Notes: a model not told the origin generated them from the sequence alone. Counted from the first letter of the stretch, positions 29,476-39,967 are shown. The stretch: 64,000 nucleotides of DNA from Bacillota bacterium (GCA_023512375.1 JAILZS010000009.1:1-64000), one strand, 5' to 3'. Made by a program: numbers and translations.

Positions 29476-30373
29476 GCTCCTGCGCGAGATGTGGACCATC
29501 CTCACCGAGGGCGTGGTGGATTTCCTGCGCACGCCCGGCATCGCCGTGGCCTCGGTGGGCACGGCGGCCGTGGCCCTCCTCCTCGTGGGCGCCTACCTCG
29601 TGGCCGCGACCAACATCGCCCACCTGTCGCGGACGGTGAGCTCCCAGGTGGACATGCGCCTGTTCCTGTCCGCCGGCATGCGCCCGAAGGCGGAGCGGCT
29701 GCTGGCGGCGCGGGTGCGCCGGGTCGCCGGGGTGCGCTCCGTGACCTTCATCTCCAAGGCCGAGGCGCTCGCCCAGCTCAAGCGGGAGTTCGCCGGCAAC
29801 GGGGCGGTGGAGGCGGTGCTGGCCGAGGGCAATCCGCTTCTCGACTCGCTTGACGTGCGCACCGCCTCTCCCGCCGTCTCGGACCGGGTGGCACGCGCCC
29901 TCGGGCGGTTGCCGGGGGTGGCGCATCTCGTCTATCCCGGCCAGACGGTGGCGCGCCTGGGGGCGGTGCTCACCGTCGTGCGGTGGGCGGGGCTGGTCCT
30001 CGCCTCCCTTCTCGCGCTGTCGAGCTTCCTCGTCACCTCGAACGCCATCCGCCTTGCCGTCCTGGGCCGGCGGCGGGAGATCGAGATCATGCTCCTGGTG
30101 GGCGCCACCCGGGCCATGGTGCGCGGACCGTTCCTGGTCGAGGGGATGCTCCTGGGAGCCCTGGGGGGCGTCGTGGCCACGGTGGTGACCGTCGTGGGGT
30201 ACGGCGCCGTAGCCCGCGCCCTCACGGCGGCCGCGCCCTTCCTCCCCATCGTGCCGCCGGCGCAGGTGAACGCGCGCCTCGCCTTCGATCTCGTGCTCGG
30301 CGGCGTGGTCCTGGGATGGGTGGGCGCACTGTTCGCTCTGCGTCGCCTCATCCGGGTGGCGTCCGAGGCGTGA
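29465..30373 (+). CDS. ftsX: Cell division protein FtsX
   Basis: FtsX/MacB permease topology; overlaps ftsE. Confidence 0.93.
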   Translation: MAARLLREMWTILTEGVVDFLRTPGIAVASVGTAAVALLLVGAYLVAATNIAHLSRTVSSQVDMRLFLSAGMRPKAERLLAARVRRVAGVRSVTFISKAEALAQLKREFAGNGAVEAVLAEGNPLLDSLDVRTASPAVSDRVARALGRLPGVAHLVYPGQTVARLGAVLTVVRWAGLVLASLLALSSFLVTSNAIRLAVLGRRREIEIMLLVGATRAMVRGPFLVEGMLLGALGGVVATVVTVVGYGAVARALTAAAPFLPIVPPAQVNARLAFDLVLGGVVLGWVGALFALRRLIRVASEA

Positions 30374-31527
30374 GCCGGCGGTGGGTGGGCTTGGCGGTCG
30401 CCGCCCTGGCGGCCTGGACGACGGCCGGGGCGGCAGCGGCGGCCGGCCCGTCGCCCGCCGCCCTGCGGGCCAAGATCGCCCGCCTGCGGCAGGAGATCGC
30501 GCGCGAGAAGGCGCTCCGGGCCCAGCACGAGGCCCAGGCGGCGGGCGCCTATGCCGCCTTTACGGCCGCCCTGCAGCGCTTCTCCCAGGCGCGTGCCACG
30601 CTAGCGGCCTTAGGACAGCGGATGGCGGCCGTCTCCCAGCGCGAGGCGGCGGCCCGCGTTGCCCTGGCGGCGGCGCGCCGAAGCGCGGCGCGGGCGCGCC
30701 GCCGCCTGGCGGCGGTGGAGATCGGCTGGCAGGAGGCGGGGGCGTTCGGCCCCCTCACCCTGCTCTTGAGCGCCCACAGCCTGGACGACTTTCTCGCCCG
30801 CCTGTACATGGTGGACCGGGTCATCGGCTTCCAGGGGCGCGAGGTGCGCGCCTTGGCGGCGGCCGAGGCCCGCGCCCGGCGGGAGGAGGGGCGGTTGCGG
30901 TCGACAATTCGAACGCTGGCGCAGGAGGAGGCGCAGGCGCGGGCGGCGGCGTCCGAGCTCGCCCGCCAAGGCGCGGCCGAGCGGGCGGCCATGGCGCGCG
31001 ACCGGGCCCTGGTGCGCGCGGACTCCGGCGCCCTCGAGCAGCTGGAGGAAGCGTCGGCCAACCTCGTCCAGATCCTGGAGCAGGAGCTCCATGCCTCCAC
31101 CGTCGCCTCCGCCGACGTCGGCCGCGCGCTCAACGACGTCCGCTTCGCCTGGCCGGTGCACGGGCCCATCACGTCGCCCTTCGGCATGCGCCTCGATCCG
31201 GTGATGCACCAGTGGTGGCTGCACACCGGCATCGACATCGGCGTTGCCGAGGGCACGCCGGTGGACGCCGCCTGTGCCGGCACCGTGCTGTATAGCGGTT
31301 GGATGACGGGATACGGCAACGTGGTGATCATCGACTGCGGCCACGGCATCTCGACCCTGTACGCGCACGCCGAGACGCTTCTGGTGCACGTGGGAGAGAG
31401 CGTGGTCCAAGGGCAGGAGATCGATCTTGCGGGCATGACCGGGTGGGCGACGGGTCCGCACGTGCACTTCGAGATCCGGGTGAACGGCAAGCCCATCAAC
31501 CCCCTACCGTACCTGCCCGGGGGCTAG
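30370..31527 (+). CDS. EnvC-like coiled-coil murein hydrolase activator / M23 peptidase
   Basis: Coiled coil plus LytM 'ITSPFGMRLDPVMHQWWLHTGIDIGVAEGTPVDAACAGTVLYSGWMTGYGNVVIIDCGHGISTLYAHAETLLV...GPHVHFEIRVNGKPINPLPYL'. Confidence 0.93.
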   Translation: MSRRWVGLAVAALAAWTTAGAAAAAGPSPAALRAKIARLRQEIAREKALRAQHEAQAAGAYAAFTAALQRFSQARATLAALGQRMAAVSQREAAARVALAAARRSAARARRRLAAVEIGWQEAGAFGPLTLLLSAHSLDDFLARLYMVDRVIGFQGREVRALAAAEARARREEGRLRSTIRTLAQEEAQARAAASELARQGAAERAAMARDRALVRADSGALEQLEEASANLVQILEQELHASTVASADVGRALNDVRFAWPVHGPITSPFGMRLDPVMHQWWLHTGIDIGVAEGTPVDAACAGTVLYSGWMTGYGNVVIIDCGHGISTLYAHAETLLVHVGESVVQGQEIDLAGMTGWATGPHVHFEIRVNGKPINPLPYLPGG

Positions 31528-31541
31528 AGCGGAGGCGGAGC

Positions 31542-32759
31542 ATGCGGTTGGCGGAGGTGTCGCCCGACCTGGAGGGCGCGCGCCTGGCTCGGCCGGTGCG
31601 CGCCGGACGGGGGGAGCTGCTCCTGGGGAGGGGCGAGCGGCTGACGAGCGCCCGCCTGATGCACCTGGAGCGGCGGGGCGTGCGCCATGTGTATGTGGAC
31701 GACGACTTCCTGCCGGCGCTCGCCCCGGACCCCGACCTGGACGAGGCGACGCGGGTCCTCGTGGGGCGGTCGCTTCGGCGCGTCATGGAGGGGGCGGCGC
31801 AGGGCGAAGGCCCCGACATGGGGGAGATCGCCGCGGCGGCATCCCGCCTCGTGGCCGCCGTGGACGCCCGCCCCGGGTCCCTGTTCAGCCTCTCGCGTCT
31901 GCGGGCGGCGGACGAGGCCACAGCCCAGCACGGCGTGAACGTGGCCGTCTTCGCCCTCCTGGCGGCCGACCACTACCACCTGCCCGAGGGCGAGCGGACG
32001 GTACTCGCCGTGGGGGCGCTCCTGCACGACGTGGGCAAGGCCTTCGTGCCGGTCGAGATCCTGCGCAAGCCCGGCCCCCTGACGGCGGACGAATGGGATG
32101 TGATGCAGCGTCATCCCGAGATGGGTCACCGTTTCCTCGTGGAACGGGCGGGGGTGGATGCGCGGGTGGCGGCTGTCGCGCTCGCTCACCACGAGCGCAT
32201 GGACGGGGGCGGGTACCCGCGCGGCCTGTCCGAGGGCCAGATCGACCTCTCCGCCCGCCTGGCGGCGGTCGCCGACGTATGGGACGCCATGGCATCGCCC
32301 CGCTGGTACAAGCCGTCCTTCCCCCACGCCTACGTGGCGGCCCACATGCGCTCCTCCCCGGGCCTCGACCGCGAGGCCGTCGAGGCTCTCTTGGCCCGCG
32401 TCGCCCTCTTCCCGACCGGCTCCTTCGTGCGGTTGACGAACGGCTGCCTGGCCTGGGTCGTGGGTCAGGACCCTCGCCACCCCGCCCACCCCCGGTTGCT
32501 CCTGCTCACGGACGGTCGGGGAGAGCCGGTCGCCCCCTACGTGGCGGAGCTGGCCGGGGCGGCGACGCGGGTGGAGGCGGCCCTGCCCGCCCTGCCCCGC
32601 GCCGTGCGCGACAACGCCCGACGGCACCTGGACCGCATCGCCCGCCTGCTGGAGGATGTGTCCGTGGACGTGCCGCCGGGGGAGGAGGAGCGCCGCCCGG
32701 CGCGGGGCGACAAAGCCCCTTCAGACGGTCCGGCGGCGTCGCGACCTGCTTCCCCCTAG
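31542..32759 (+). CDS. HD-GYP domain protein (putative c-di-GMP phosphodiesterase)
   Basis: 'HDVGKAFVPVEILRKPGPLTADEWDVMQRHPEMGHRFL', 'HHERMDGGGYPRGLSEGQIDLSARLAAVADVWDAM'. Confidence 0.9.
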   Translation: MRLAEVSPDLEGARLARPVRAGRGELLLGRGERLTSARLMHLERRGVRHVYVDDDFLPALAPDPDLDEATRVLVGRSLRRVMEGAAQGEGPDMGEIAAAASRLVAAVDARPGSLFSLSRLRAADEATAQHGVNVAVFALLAADHYHLPEGERTVLAVGALLHDVGKAFVPVEILRKPGPLTADEWDVMQRHPEMGHRFLVERAGVDARVAAVALAHHERMDGGGYPRGLSEGQIDLSARLAAVADVWDAMASPRWYKPSFPHAYVAAHMRSSPGLDREAVEALLARVALFPTGSFVRLTNGCLAWVVGQDPRHPAHPRLLLLTDGRGEPVAPYVAELAGAATRVEAALPALPRAVRDNARRHLDRIARLLEDVSVDVPPGEEERRPARGDKAPSDGPAASRPASP

Positions 32760-32840
32760 GCGCAGCGTCCGCCGCGCGGCCGCCGCAGGCGCGGTACACT
32801 GGTACGGGATGTCGGACGCCCGGACGGCAGGGGGGTGCGG

Positions 32841-34838
32841 ATGACGGTGGACCGATTCGAGCTCAAGGCGCCCTGGCCGCCGGCCGGGGATCAGCCCAAG
32901 GCCATCGCCGAGCTCACCGAGGGTCTGCGGCGGGGCGACCCCGCCCAGGTCCTCCTGGGGGTGACCGGCAGCGGCAAGACGCTCACGATCGCCGCCACCA
33001 TCGCGGCGGTCAATCGGCCCACCCTGGTCATCGCCCACAACAAGACGCTGGCTGCGCAGCTGGCGGGGGAGTTTAAGGAGTTCTTCCCCCACAACGCGGT
33101 GGAGTACTTCGTCTCGTATTACGACTACTACCAGCCGGAGGCGTACCTCCCTACCACCGACACCTACATCGAGAAGGACGCCACGATCAACGACGAGATC
33201 GACAAGCTCCGCCACAGCGCCACCTCCGCTCTGTTCGAGCGGCGGGACGTGATCATCGTCGCCAGCGTCTCCTGCATCTTCGGCCTGGGTTCGCCCGAGG
33301 ACTACCGGGATCTGTGCGTCTCGCTCCGCCCCGGCATGGCGCGCGACCGGGACGAGGTCATGCGGCGCCTGGTGGGCATCCATTACCAGCGCAACGACCT
33401 CACCCTGACGCGCGGCACCTTCCGCGTGCGCGGGGACGTGCTGGAGATCATGCCCGCCTCGGAGGCGGAGCGGGCGCTCCGCATCGAGTGGTTCGGGGAG
33501 GAGATCGAGCGCATCTCCGAGGTGGACGTCCTCACGGGCGAGGTGTACGGAAGGCGCGACCACGCCGCCATCTTCCCGGCCAGCCACTACATCACCGGAC
33601 CCGAGAAGATGCGGCGCGCCGTGGCCTCCATCCGGGAGGAGCTGGCGGAGCGCCTGGCCGTCCTGCGCGCACAGGATAAGCTTCTGGAGGCGCAGCGCCT
33701 GGAGCAGCGCACCCTGCACGACGTCGAGATGCTGGAGGAGATGGGCTACTGCGCCGGAATCGAGAACTACTCCCGCCACCTCACGGGGCGCGCCCCCGGC
33801 CAACCGCCGTACACCCTGCTGGACTTCTTCCCCGACGACTTCCTCCTCGTGGTGGACGAGTCGCACCAGACGATCCCGCAGCTCAGGGCCATGTACGCGG
33901 GCGACCGCTCCCGCAAGGAGACCCTGGTGGAGCACGGCTTCCGCCTGCCCTCGGCGCTCGACAACCGCCCCCTCACCTTCGAGGAGTTCGAAGCGCGCAT
34001 CGGACAGGTGATCTACGTCAGCGCCACCCCGGGCGCGTACGAGCGCGAACGCGCCAGCCGCGTGGTGGAGCAGATCGTGCGGCCGACCGGCCTGTTGGAC
34101 CCGGAGGTGGAAGTCCGGCCCGTCGAGGGACAGGTGGACGACCTTCTGGCCGAGATCCGCGACCGGGTGGCCGCGCAGGAGCGCGTGCTCGTCACCACCC
34201 TGACGAAGAAGATGGCGGAGGATCTGACCGACTACCTGCGCGAGGTGGGCGTGCGCGTCCGCTACCTCCACTCCGACGTGGAGACCCTCGAGCGCATGGC
34301 CATCCTCCGCGACCTGCGCCTGGGCGTGTTCGACGTCCTGGTCGGCATCAACCTCCTGCGCGAGGGGCTCGACCTGCCCGAGGTCTCGCTGGTGGCGGTG
34401 CTCGACGCCGACAAGGAGGGCTACCTCCGATCGGAGACTTCCCTCATCCAGACCATGGGGCGGGCGGCGCGCAACGCGCACGGCAAGGTGATCATGTACG
34501 CGGACACGATGACCGAGTCCATGGCCCGGGCGATCGAGGAGACGGCGCGCCGGCGGCGCATCCAGGCGGAGTTCAACCGCCTGCACAACATCCAGCCCCG
34601 CACCGTGGTGAAGGCGGTGCGCGACGTCATCGAGGCCACGCACGCGGAGCCAACGGGCCGGGAGGGCAGTGCTCGGCCGCGCAGCGCCAAGGAGCTGGCG
34701 CGGGAGATCGAGCGCGTGCGCAAGGAGATGCGGGAGGCGGCGCGCCTTCTCGAGTTCGAACGCGCCGCCGTCCTGCGCGACGTCCTCATCGACCTGGAGA
34801 CGCGCCGCCTGGAGCGGGCTGGGGCGGCAGGTCGGTAG
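32841..34838 (+). CDS. uvrB: Excinuclease ABC subunit B
   Basis: '[37 protein letters not shown]', '[42 protein letters not shown]'. Confidence 0.98.
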   Translation: MTVDRFELKAPWPPAGDQPKAIAELTEGLRRGDPAQVLLGVTGSGKTLTIAATIAAVNRPTLVIAHNKTLAAQLAGEFKEFFPHNAVEYFVSYYDYYQPEAYLPTTDTYIEKDATINDEIDKLRHSATSALFERRDVIIVASVSCIFGLGSPEDYRDLCVSLRPGMARDRDEVMRRLVGIHYQRNDLTLTRGTFRVRGDVLEIMPASEAERALRIEWFGEEIERISEVDVLTGEVYGRRDHAAIFPASHYITGPEKMRRAVASIREELAERLAVLRAQDKLLEAQRLEQRTLHDVEMLEEMGYCAGIENYSRHLTGRAPGQPPYTLLDFFPDDFLLVVDESHQTIPQLRAMYAGDRSRKETLVEHGFRLPSALDNRPLTFEEFEARIGQVIYVSATPGAYERERASRVVEQIVRPTGLLDPEVEVRPVEGQVDDLLAEIRDRVAAQERVLVTTLTKKMAEDLTDYLREVGVRVRYLHSDVETLERMAILRDLRLGVFDVLVGINLLREGLDLPEVSLVAVLDADKEGYLRSETSLIQTMGRAARNAHGKVIMYADTMTESMARAIEETARRRRIQAEFNRLHNIQPRTVVKAVRDVIEATHAEPTGREGSARPRSAKELAREIERVRKEMREAARLLEFERAAVLRDVLIDLETRRLERAGAAGR

Positions 34839-34840
34839 GC

Positions 34841-36901
34841 GTGGCGGAGGCGGCGGAGAGAGCGGCAAGGCCAGCCCCCGGGTGGCGGGAGCTGGAGCAC
34901 GCCCTGGGCCCCGAGGCGGAGCCGGAGCTCTTGGCCCGGCTTACCCGGGCGCGCCAAGACGGGGCGCGCCTGGTCTGGGGCGAGGGCGGCCGCCTGCGTC
35001 TGGACCTGCGGGCGGCGTATGGCGAGGAAGCGGAACTCGCGGCCGCGCGCGCCGGCCTCATGCCCTACGCGGCTCGCCTCGCGGCGGCCCTCGCCCGCCT
35101 CGAGGCGGGCGCGATGCCGACGCCCGGTTCGTCCCGGCCGGCCCGCGTCTTGCGGCCGGAACCGCCGCCCACGGTGTGGGTGGAGGATGATGCCGCGCTG
35201 CGGGAGGCGGTGGCCGCCCTGGCGGCACAGCCTGCGGTGGGGCTGGACACGGAGACGACGGGCCTGTCGCCCCGCCGCGACCACCTGCGCCTGGTGCAGG
35301 TGGGCGTCAGCGACCGTGTGTGGGTGGTGGACACCTGGCGCGTGGGCGATCTCGGGCCGCTTGCCCGTCTCCTGGCGGATGGGCGCATCCGCAAGGTGGG
35401 CCACAACCTCAAGTTTGACCTCCTGTTCCTGGCCGGGCGCGGCGTCGGCGGCGCGACGGCGCTCTTCGACACCATGCTCGCGTCCCAGCTTCTCGCCGCC
35501 GGGGAGGAAGGCGTCTCCCACAGCCTGCGCGCCGTGTGCCGCCGCCACCTGGGGTTGGCCCTCGACAAGCGGGAACAGGCCGGCGACTGGTCGGGTGAGA
35601 TCAGCCCCGCGCAGCGGGACTACGCCGCCCTGGACGTGGCCCTGCTCGTGCCGCTGGCGGCGGCGCTGGAGAACGAGCTTGCCAAGCAAGGGATGGCGCG
35701 GGCGGCGGCGATCGAGATGGAGGCCCTGCCCGCGGTGGCGGCCCTCGAGGGCGCGGGGATGGCGGTTGACGCCGAGGCGTTGGGGCGTACCCTGGCGCAG
35801 GGCACGGCGGAGCGCGAAGCGGCGGCGGCACGCGCGCGGGCGCTGCTGCCGCCGAGGCCGCGCCTGCAGTCCCACCTCCTGCCGGAGCCGCTCGCGCTCG
35901 CCAGCGCCGCCGAGGTGACCGCCTCCCTGCGCGCCCTGGGCGTGGAGGTTGGCGACCTGCGGGAGGAGACGCTCGCGCGCTGGGGAGACCGCCCTGAGGT
36001 GGCCGCCTACCTGGCGTGGCGGCGCCTCGACAAGCGCGTGGCCTTTCTGGACGGGCTGGCGCGATATGCCGTGGCCGACGGCAGGTGGGCGCGGGTGTAC
36101 CCGGAGTACTGGCAGATCGGGGCCAGCTCGGGGCGCATGAGCTGCTCCAGCCCCAACCTGCAGCAGGTGCCCCGGGACGCCGAGGTGCGCCGGCTGTTCG
36201 CCCCGCCGCCCGGCCGCGCCCTGGTGATCGCCGACTACAGCCAGGTGGAGCTCAGGATCGTGGCCGCCCTGTCGGGCGACGAACGGATGCGCGAGGCGTT
36301 TGGCCGCGGCGAGGACCTGCACCGGGTCACGGCCGCCCTCCTGGCGGGGAAGGCGGCGGGCGACGTGAGCCGGGAGGAGCGGCAGGCGGCCAAGGCAGCC
36401 AATTTTGGCCTGGTGTACTCCATGGGCGCGCGCGGGCTCATGGAGTACGCGCGCCAGGGGTACGGGGTGGACATGGGCCTCGAGGAGGCGCAGCGGGTGC
36501 GGGAGCGATTCTTCGCCGCCTACCCCGGGGTGGCGGCCTGGCACGACCGGGCCCGGCGGGAGGCGCGGGCGGCCGGCGGCACGCGCACCGTGACCGGGCG
36601 TCTCAGGCGGCTGGGGCCCGACGCGCGCCCGGGCGACATCTACAACGCCCCCGTGCAAGGGAGCGGGGCGGACATCTTTAAGGCGGCGCTGTCGCGCGTG
36701 TGGCGGGCGGTGGAGCCCCTGGGCGCCCTGCCCACCGCGGCCGTGCATGACGAGTTGGTGCTGGAGTGCGACGCCGAGTACGCCCCGGAGGTGGCGGCCC
36801 GGGTCGGGGCGGAGATGCGCGCCGCGGCCGAGGCGCTGTTGCCGGAGGTGCCCTTCCCCGTCGAGGTGCACGTCGGCGCGCACTGGGGGGAGAAGGTGTG
36901 A
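34841..36901 (+). CDS. Family A DNA polymerase (3'-5' exonuclease + polymerase, no 5' nuclease domain)
   Basis: Exo motifs 'VGLDTETTGLSP', 'GHNLKFDL', 'YAALDVALL'; Pol motifs 'ADYSQVELRIVAALSGDERM', 'RQAAKAANFGLVYSMGARGL', 'VHDELVLEC'; 686 aa. Confidence 0.95.
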   Translation: MAEAAERAARPAPGWRELEHALGPEAEPELLARLTRARQDGARLVWGEGGRLRLDLRAAYGEEAELAAARAGLMPYAARLAAALARLEAGAMPTPGSSRPARVLRPEPPPTVWVEDDAALREAVAALAAQPAVGLDTETTGLSPRRDHLRLVQVGVSDRVWVVDTWRVGDLGPLARLLADGRIRKVGHNLKFDLLFLAGRGVGGATALFDTMLASQLLAAGEEGVSHSLRAVCRRHLGLALDKREQAGDWSGEISPAQRDYAALDVALLVPLAAALENELAKQGMARAAAIEMEALPAVAALEGAGMAVDAEALGRTLAQGTAEREAAAARARALLPPRPRLQSHLLPEPLALASAAEVTASLRALGVEVGDLREETLARWGDRPEVAAYLAWRRLDKRVAFLDGLARYAVADGRWARVYPEYWQIGASSGRMSCSSPNLQQVPRDAEVRRLFAPPPGRALVIADYSQVELRIVAALSGDERMREAFGRGEDLHRVTAALLAGKAAGDVSREERQAAKAANFGLVYSMGARGLMEYARQGYGVDMGLEEAQRVRERFFAAYPGVAAWHDRARREARAAGGTRTVTGRLRRLGPDARPGDIYNAPVQGSGADIFKAALSRVWRAVEPLGALPTAAVHDELVLECDAEYAPEVAARVGAEMRAAAEALLPEVPFPVEVHVGAHWGEKV

Positions 36902-38007
36902 GCGGAGCGGAGGGGGAGGGCGTCCGCCTGGCGTGGCCGACGCGGGGCCTGGTGGTGCGGGCGGACGGAGCCCAGGGGGCGCCCGCGTACCGCAGCGAGC
37001 CGCCGCCGCCGGGGCGCGTCGAGGCGGTGCGTGCCTTCGGCGAGGCGGCGGCATGGCCGGGCGACCGCTGGCGGGGGCGGGAGAACCTCGTGGTGGAGGG
37101 GGACAACGCCGACGTCCTGCGCGCCCTCATGCCCGAGCTCGAAGGGCGCGTGGACCTCGTGTACATCGACCCGCCATTCAACTCGGGCCCGACGGGCCGG
37201 CGGCATCCCTACGAGAACGCCATGCCGCACGAGATGTGGCTTGCCATGATGGAGGAGCGGCTGAGCCTCATGTGGCGCGCCCTGCGGCCCGGCGGCAGCC
37301 TCTACCTCCACCTGGACGAGAACGAGTCACATTACGCGAAGGTGCTCCTGGACGAGATCGCCGGGCGCCAAAGCTTCGTGCGGGAGATCGTCTGGCGCAT
37401 CGGCTGGATCTCGGGTTACAAGGCGGCGCAGAAGAACTTCGTCCGCAACCACGACACGATCCTCTACTACATCAAGCCCGGGGGGCCGGTGACCTTCGAG
37501 AAGGTGTACCTGCCGCGGCCGGCCGGTTACCGTCGGCGCGGCGCCCCCGGCAAGAGCGCCGGCTACCCCCTCGAGGACACCTGGAACGCGAGCGCCAACG
37601 ACCCCCTCCACTCGATCCAGATCATGAGCTTCTCGGGCGAGAAGACGGGCTTTCCCACCCAGAAGAACGAGGCCCTCGTGGATCGGATCGTCTCTTCCTC
37701 CAGTCGGGAGGGGGACCTCGTCCTGGACGCCTTCGCGGGAAGCGGCACGACCGCCGCCGTGTGCCACAAGCGGCGCCGGCGGTACGTGGCGGTCGAGATG
37801 GACCCGGCCGCCGTCGACCTCATGGTGCAACGGCTGATACGCGTCGTGCGGGGGGAGGATCCGCACGGCATCACGGCGGCGGCGGGTTGGCGCGGGGGGG
37901 GAGGGTTCGTCCGCGCCCGCCTGCGGCCCGAGGGAGAGGCGGGGCCGGCCGAGCCCGTGGCCCCGGACAGGGCCGCCGCGCCCCACGGGCGATCGCCGCG
38001 CCCGTGA
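36898..38007 (+). CDS. Beta-class N6-adenine/N4-cytosine DNA methyltransferase (orphan)
   Basis: 'VDLVYIDPPFNSGPTG' (motif IV) upstream of 'DLVLDAFAGSGTTAAVCHKRRRRYVAVEMDP' (motif I); GTG overlaps the polymerase TGA. Confidence 0.93.
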   Translation: MSGAEGEGVRLAWPTRGLVVRADGAQGAPAYRSEPPPPGRVEAVRAFGEAAAWPGDRWRGRENLVVEGDNADVLRALMPELEGRVDLVYIDPPFNSGPTGRRHPYENAMPHEMWLAMMEERLSLMWRALRPGGSLYLHLDENESHYAKVLLDEIAGRQSFVREIVWRIGWISGYKAAQKNFVRNHDTILYYIKPGGPVTFEKVYLPRPAGYRRRGAPGKSAGYPLEDTWNASANDPLHSIQIMSFSGEKTGFPTQKNEALVDRIVSSSSREGDLVLDAFAGSGTTAAVCHKRRRRYVAVEMDPAAVDLMVQRLIRVVRGEDPHGITAAAGWRGGGGFVRARLRPEGEAGPAEPVAPDRAAAPHGRSPRP

Positions 38008-38041
38008 TGTCGAAGGGCGGCTCGAGGTCGGCGCGGCTCGC

Positions 38042-38974
38042 TCAGATGGGTTGGCCGCCGCCGACGAGGAGCGCCTCCCCTGCGTAGCGGCGCACGTACT
38101 CGTCGATCTCCGCCCGCACGCCTTCGTCCAGTTCGGGGGCGGGGCGGCGGACCGCGGGCGAGGGGAGGACGCCGCGGGCATGGAGGAGAGCCTTGCGCAC
38201 GTTCACCGATACGACCGGCATGTTCTCGTACCGGATGACGGGGAGGAAGCGCTCGAACAGCGTCCGCGCCCCCTCCCAGTCGCCCGCTCGGGCGAGCCGG
38301 CAGACGCCGGCCAGCGCCTCGGGGTAACCGAACCCCGTCATGGTGCCGCTGGCGCCTCGCCTCAGCTCCTCGAGCAGAAAGAGCCCCCCTAGGCCCCCCA
38401 TCACCTGCGCGGGACGCTCCTCTCCCCACCGGCGCAGGATGGCGCTCACCTTGAGCGGCGTGGGAGGATCCTCGAGCTTGATGGCCGCCACGCCGGCGAC
38501 CTCGGCGCCGACGGCGGCGAGGAGGGGGGCAGGGAGGACGACGCCCGAGGCGGTGGGGAGGTCCTGGACCACCACCGGCACGCCCGCCGCGTCCGCCAGG
38601 CGGGCGTAGAACGCGCCGACCGCGTCCTGGGGCGTGCCGGGCGGGGGGGAGGCCATGACCGCTGCCGCCCCGGCGGCGCGCGCCGCCTGCGCCTGAACGA
38701 GGACGGGGCGTTCCCCGGCGGCCGAGACCCCGGCCACCAGGTCGACGCCCGCCTCGGCCGCGGCCTCGGCCGCGGCCCGCACGACCGCCTCCCGCTCTCC
38801 CTCGGTGAGCTTCGCCGCCTCGCCCATGACCCCGAGCACCGTCACCCCCCGCGCCCCGGCGCGGGCCGCGAACCGCACCAACCCCGCCAGCGCCCTCAGG
38901 TCGAGCTCGCCGTCTTCGTCGAACGGCGTGGGCAGGACGCTGTACAGGCCGACGAAGCGCTCCTCGTCCGCCAT
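38042..38974 (-). CDS. DapA/NanA superfamily aldolase-like protein
   Basis: 'GLYSVLPTPFDEDGELDLRALAGLVRFAARAGARGVTVLGVMGEAAKLTEGER', Schiff-base Lys context 'GVAAIKLEDPP'. Confidence 0.88.
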   Translation of the reverse strand: MADEERFVGLYSVLPTPFDEDGELDLRALAGLVRFAARAGARGVTVLGVMGEAAKLTEGEREAVVRAAAEAAAEAGVDLVAGVSAAGERPVLVQAQAARAAGAAAVMASPPPGTPQDAVGAFYARLADAAGVPVVVQDLPTASGVVLPAPLLAAVGAEVAGVAAIKLEDPPTPLKVSAILRRWGEERPAQVMGGLGGLFLLEELRRGASGTMTGFGYPEALAGVCRLARAGDWEGARTLFERFLPVIRYENMPVVSVNVRKALLHARGVLPSPAVRRPAPELDEGVRAEIDEYVRRYAGEALLVGGGQPI

Positions 38975-39088
38975 CTCCCGATCCCCTCCCGCTGTGGGTC
39001 GCAGGCGCCCTTCGCCACGGCCGCGCCCACCCCCTCCCGGGGCCGGCGCCCCCACGATGAAACGACGGGCGCGGAGCGGGCGAGGGGG

Positions 39089-39967
39089 TCAGCCCTTGAC
39101 GCCGCCGGCGGTGAGACCGCTTACGATGTACCGACCGAACAGCAGCACGATGAGCACGGGTGGGATGGACGTGAGCACGCCACCCGCTGCGATCTCGTTG
39201 TACTGGTGCAGGTACTGGCCGTTGAGGCTGTAGATGAAGAAGGGCAGGTTGTAGCCTGACGGGTCGGGGGCGAACACGAGCGGCAGGAGGAACTGGTCCC
39301 AGGACAGGAGGAAGGACAGGAGCGACACGGCGAACAGGCCGGGCGCCGCGAGGGGAAGGGCGATGCGCCAGTAGGCGGTGAACCAGCCGGCGCCGTCGAT
39401 GCGGGCTGCGTCCTCCAGGTCCTTGGGGATGGATGCGAAATACCCGCGCATAACCCAGACGACGAAGCCGAGGATGAACGACGTGTACAGGAGGATGAGC
39501 ACCCAGTTCGTGTCGTAGAGGAACCCGGCGTACACCACGACGAGTACGTAGAACGGTACGACGAGCGCGATCTGGGGGAGGAGGTTGGTGGCGAGGAAGC
39601 CGAGGGACAGGAGGTCGCGGCCGCGGATCGGGTAGCGTGCGAGGACGTACCCGGTGGCCGACCCGAGGAACACGCAGATGATGGTCGTAGCGACCGACGC
39701 GAACAGCGAGTTGCGAAGCGCATGCAGGAAGCGGTAGGCTTCGCTGTTTACGACGTCGGGGTGGAGGAACATTCCCAAGTAGTTGTTCAGCGTTGGCGTG
39801 GGTGGGTAGAACGAGAGGGGAACCTGGGACACCTGGCGCAGGTTCTCGAGGCTCACGGTGACGAGCCAGTAGAGCGGAAGGACGCTCCACAGGACGAGCA
39901 GGCCGATGAGGACGCCGACCAGGACTCCGCCCATGCGCCGACGGCGGCTCGCCTGCGTCCGGGTCAT
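39089..39967 (-). CDS. Carbohydrate ABC transporter permease (MalG type)
   Basis: TM protein with 'DLEDAARIDGAGWFTAYWRIALPLAAPGLFA'; ATG overlaps the upstream TGA. Confidence 0.93.
   Translation of the reverse strand: MTRTQASRRRRMGGVLVGVLIGLLVLWSVLPLYWLVTVSLENLRQVSQVPLSFYPPTPTLNNYLGMFLHPDVVNSEAYRFLHALRNSLFASVATTIICVFLGSATGYVLARYPIRGRDLLSLGFLATNLLPQIALVVPFYVLVVVYAGFLYDTNWVLILLYTSFILGFVVWVMRGYFASIPKDLEDAARIDGAGWFTAYWRIALPLAAPGLFAVSLLSFLLSWDQFLLPLVFAPDPSGYNLPFFIYSLNGQYLHQYNEIAAGGVLTSIPPVLIVLLFGRYIVSGLTAGGVKG

Noticed and set aside
32761-32841. LexA/SOS box upstream of uvrB
   Set aside because: No CGAACN4GTTCG-like sequence; only a -10-like TACACT at 32795-32800 without a -35.
34421-37054. 877-aa (-) strand ORF
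   Set aside because: Antisense shadow of uvrB, the polymerase and the methyltransferase start.
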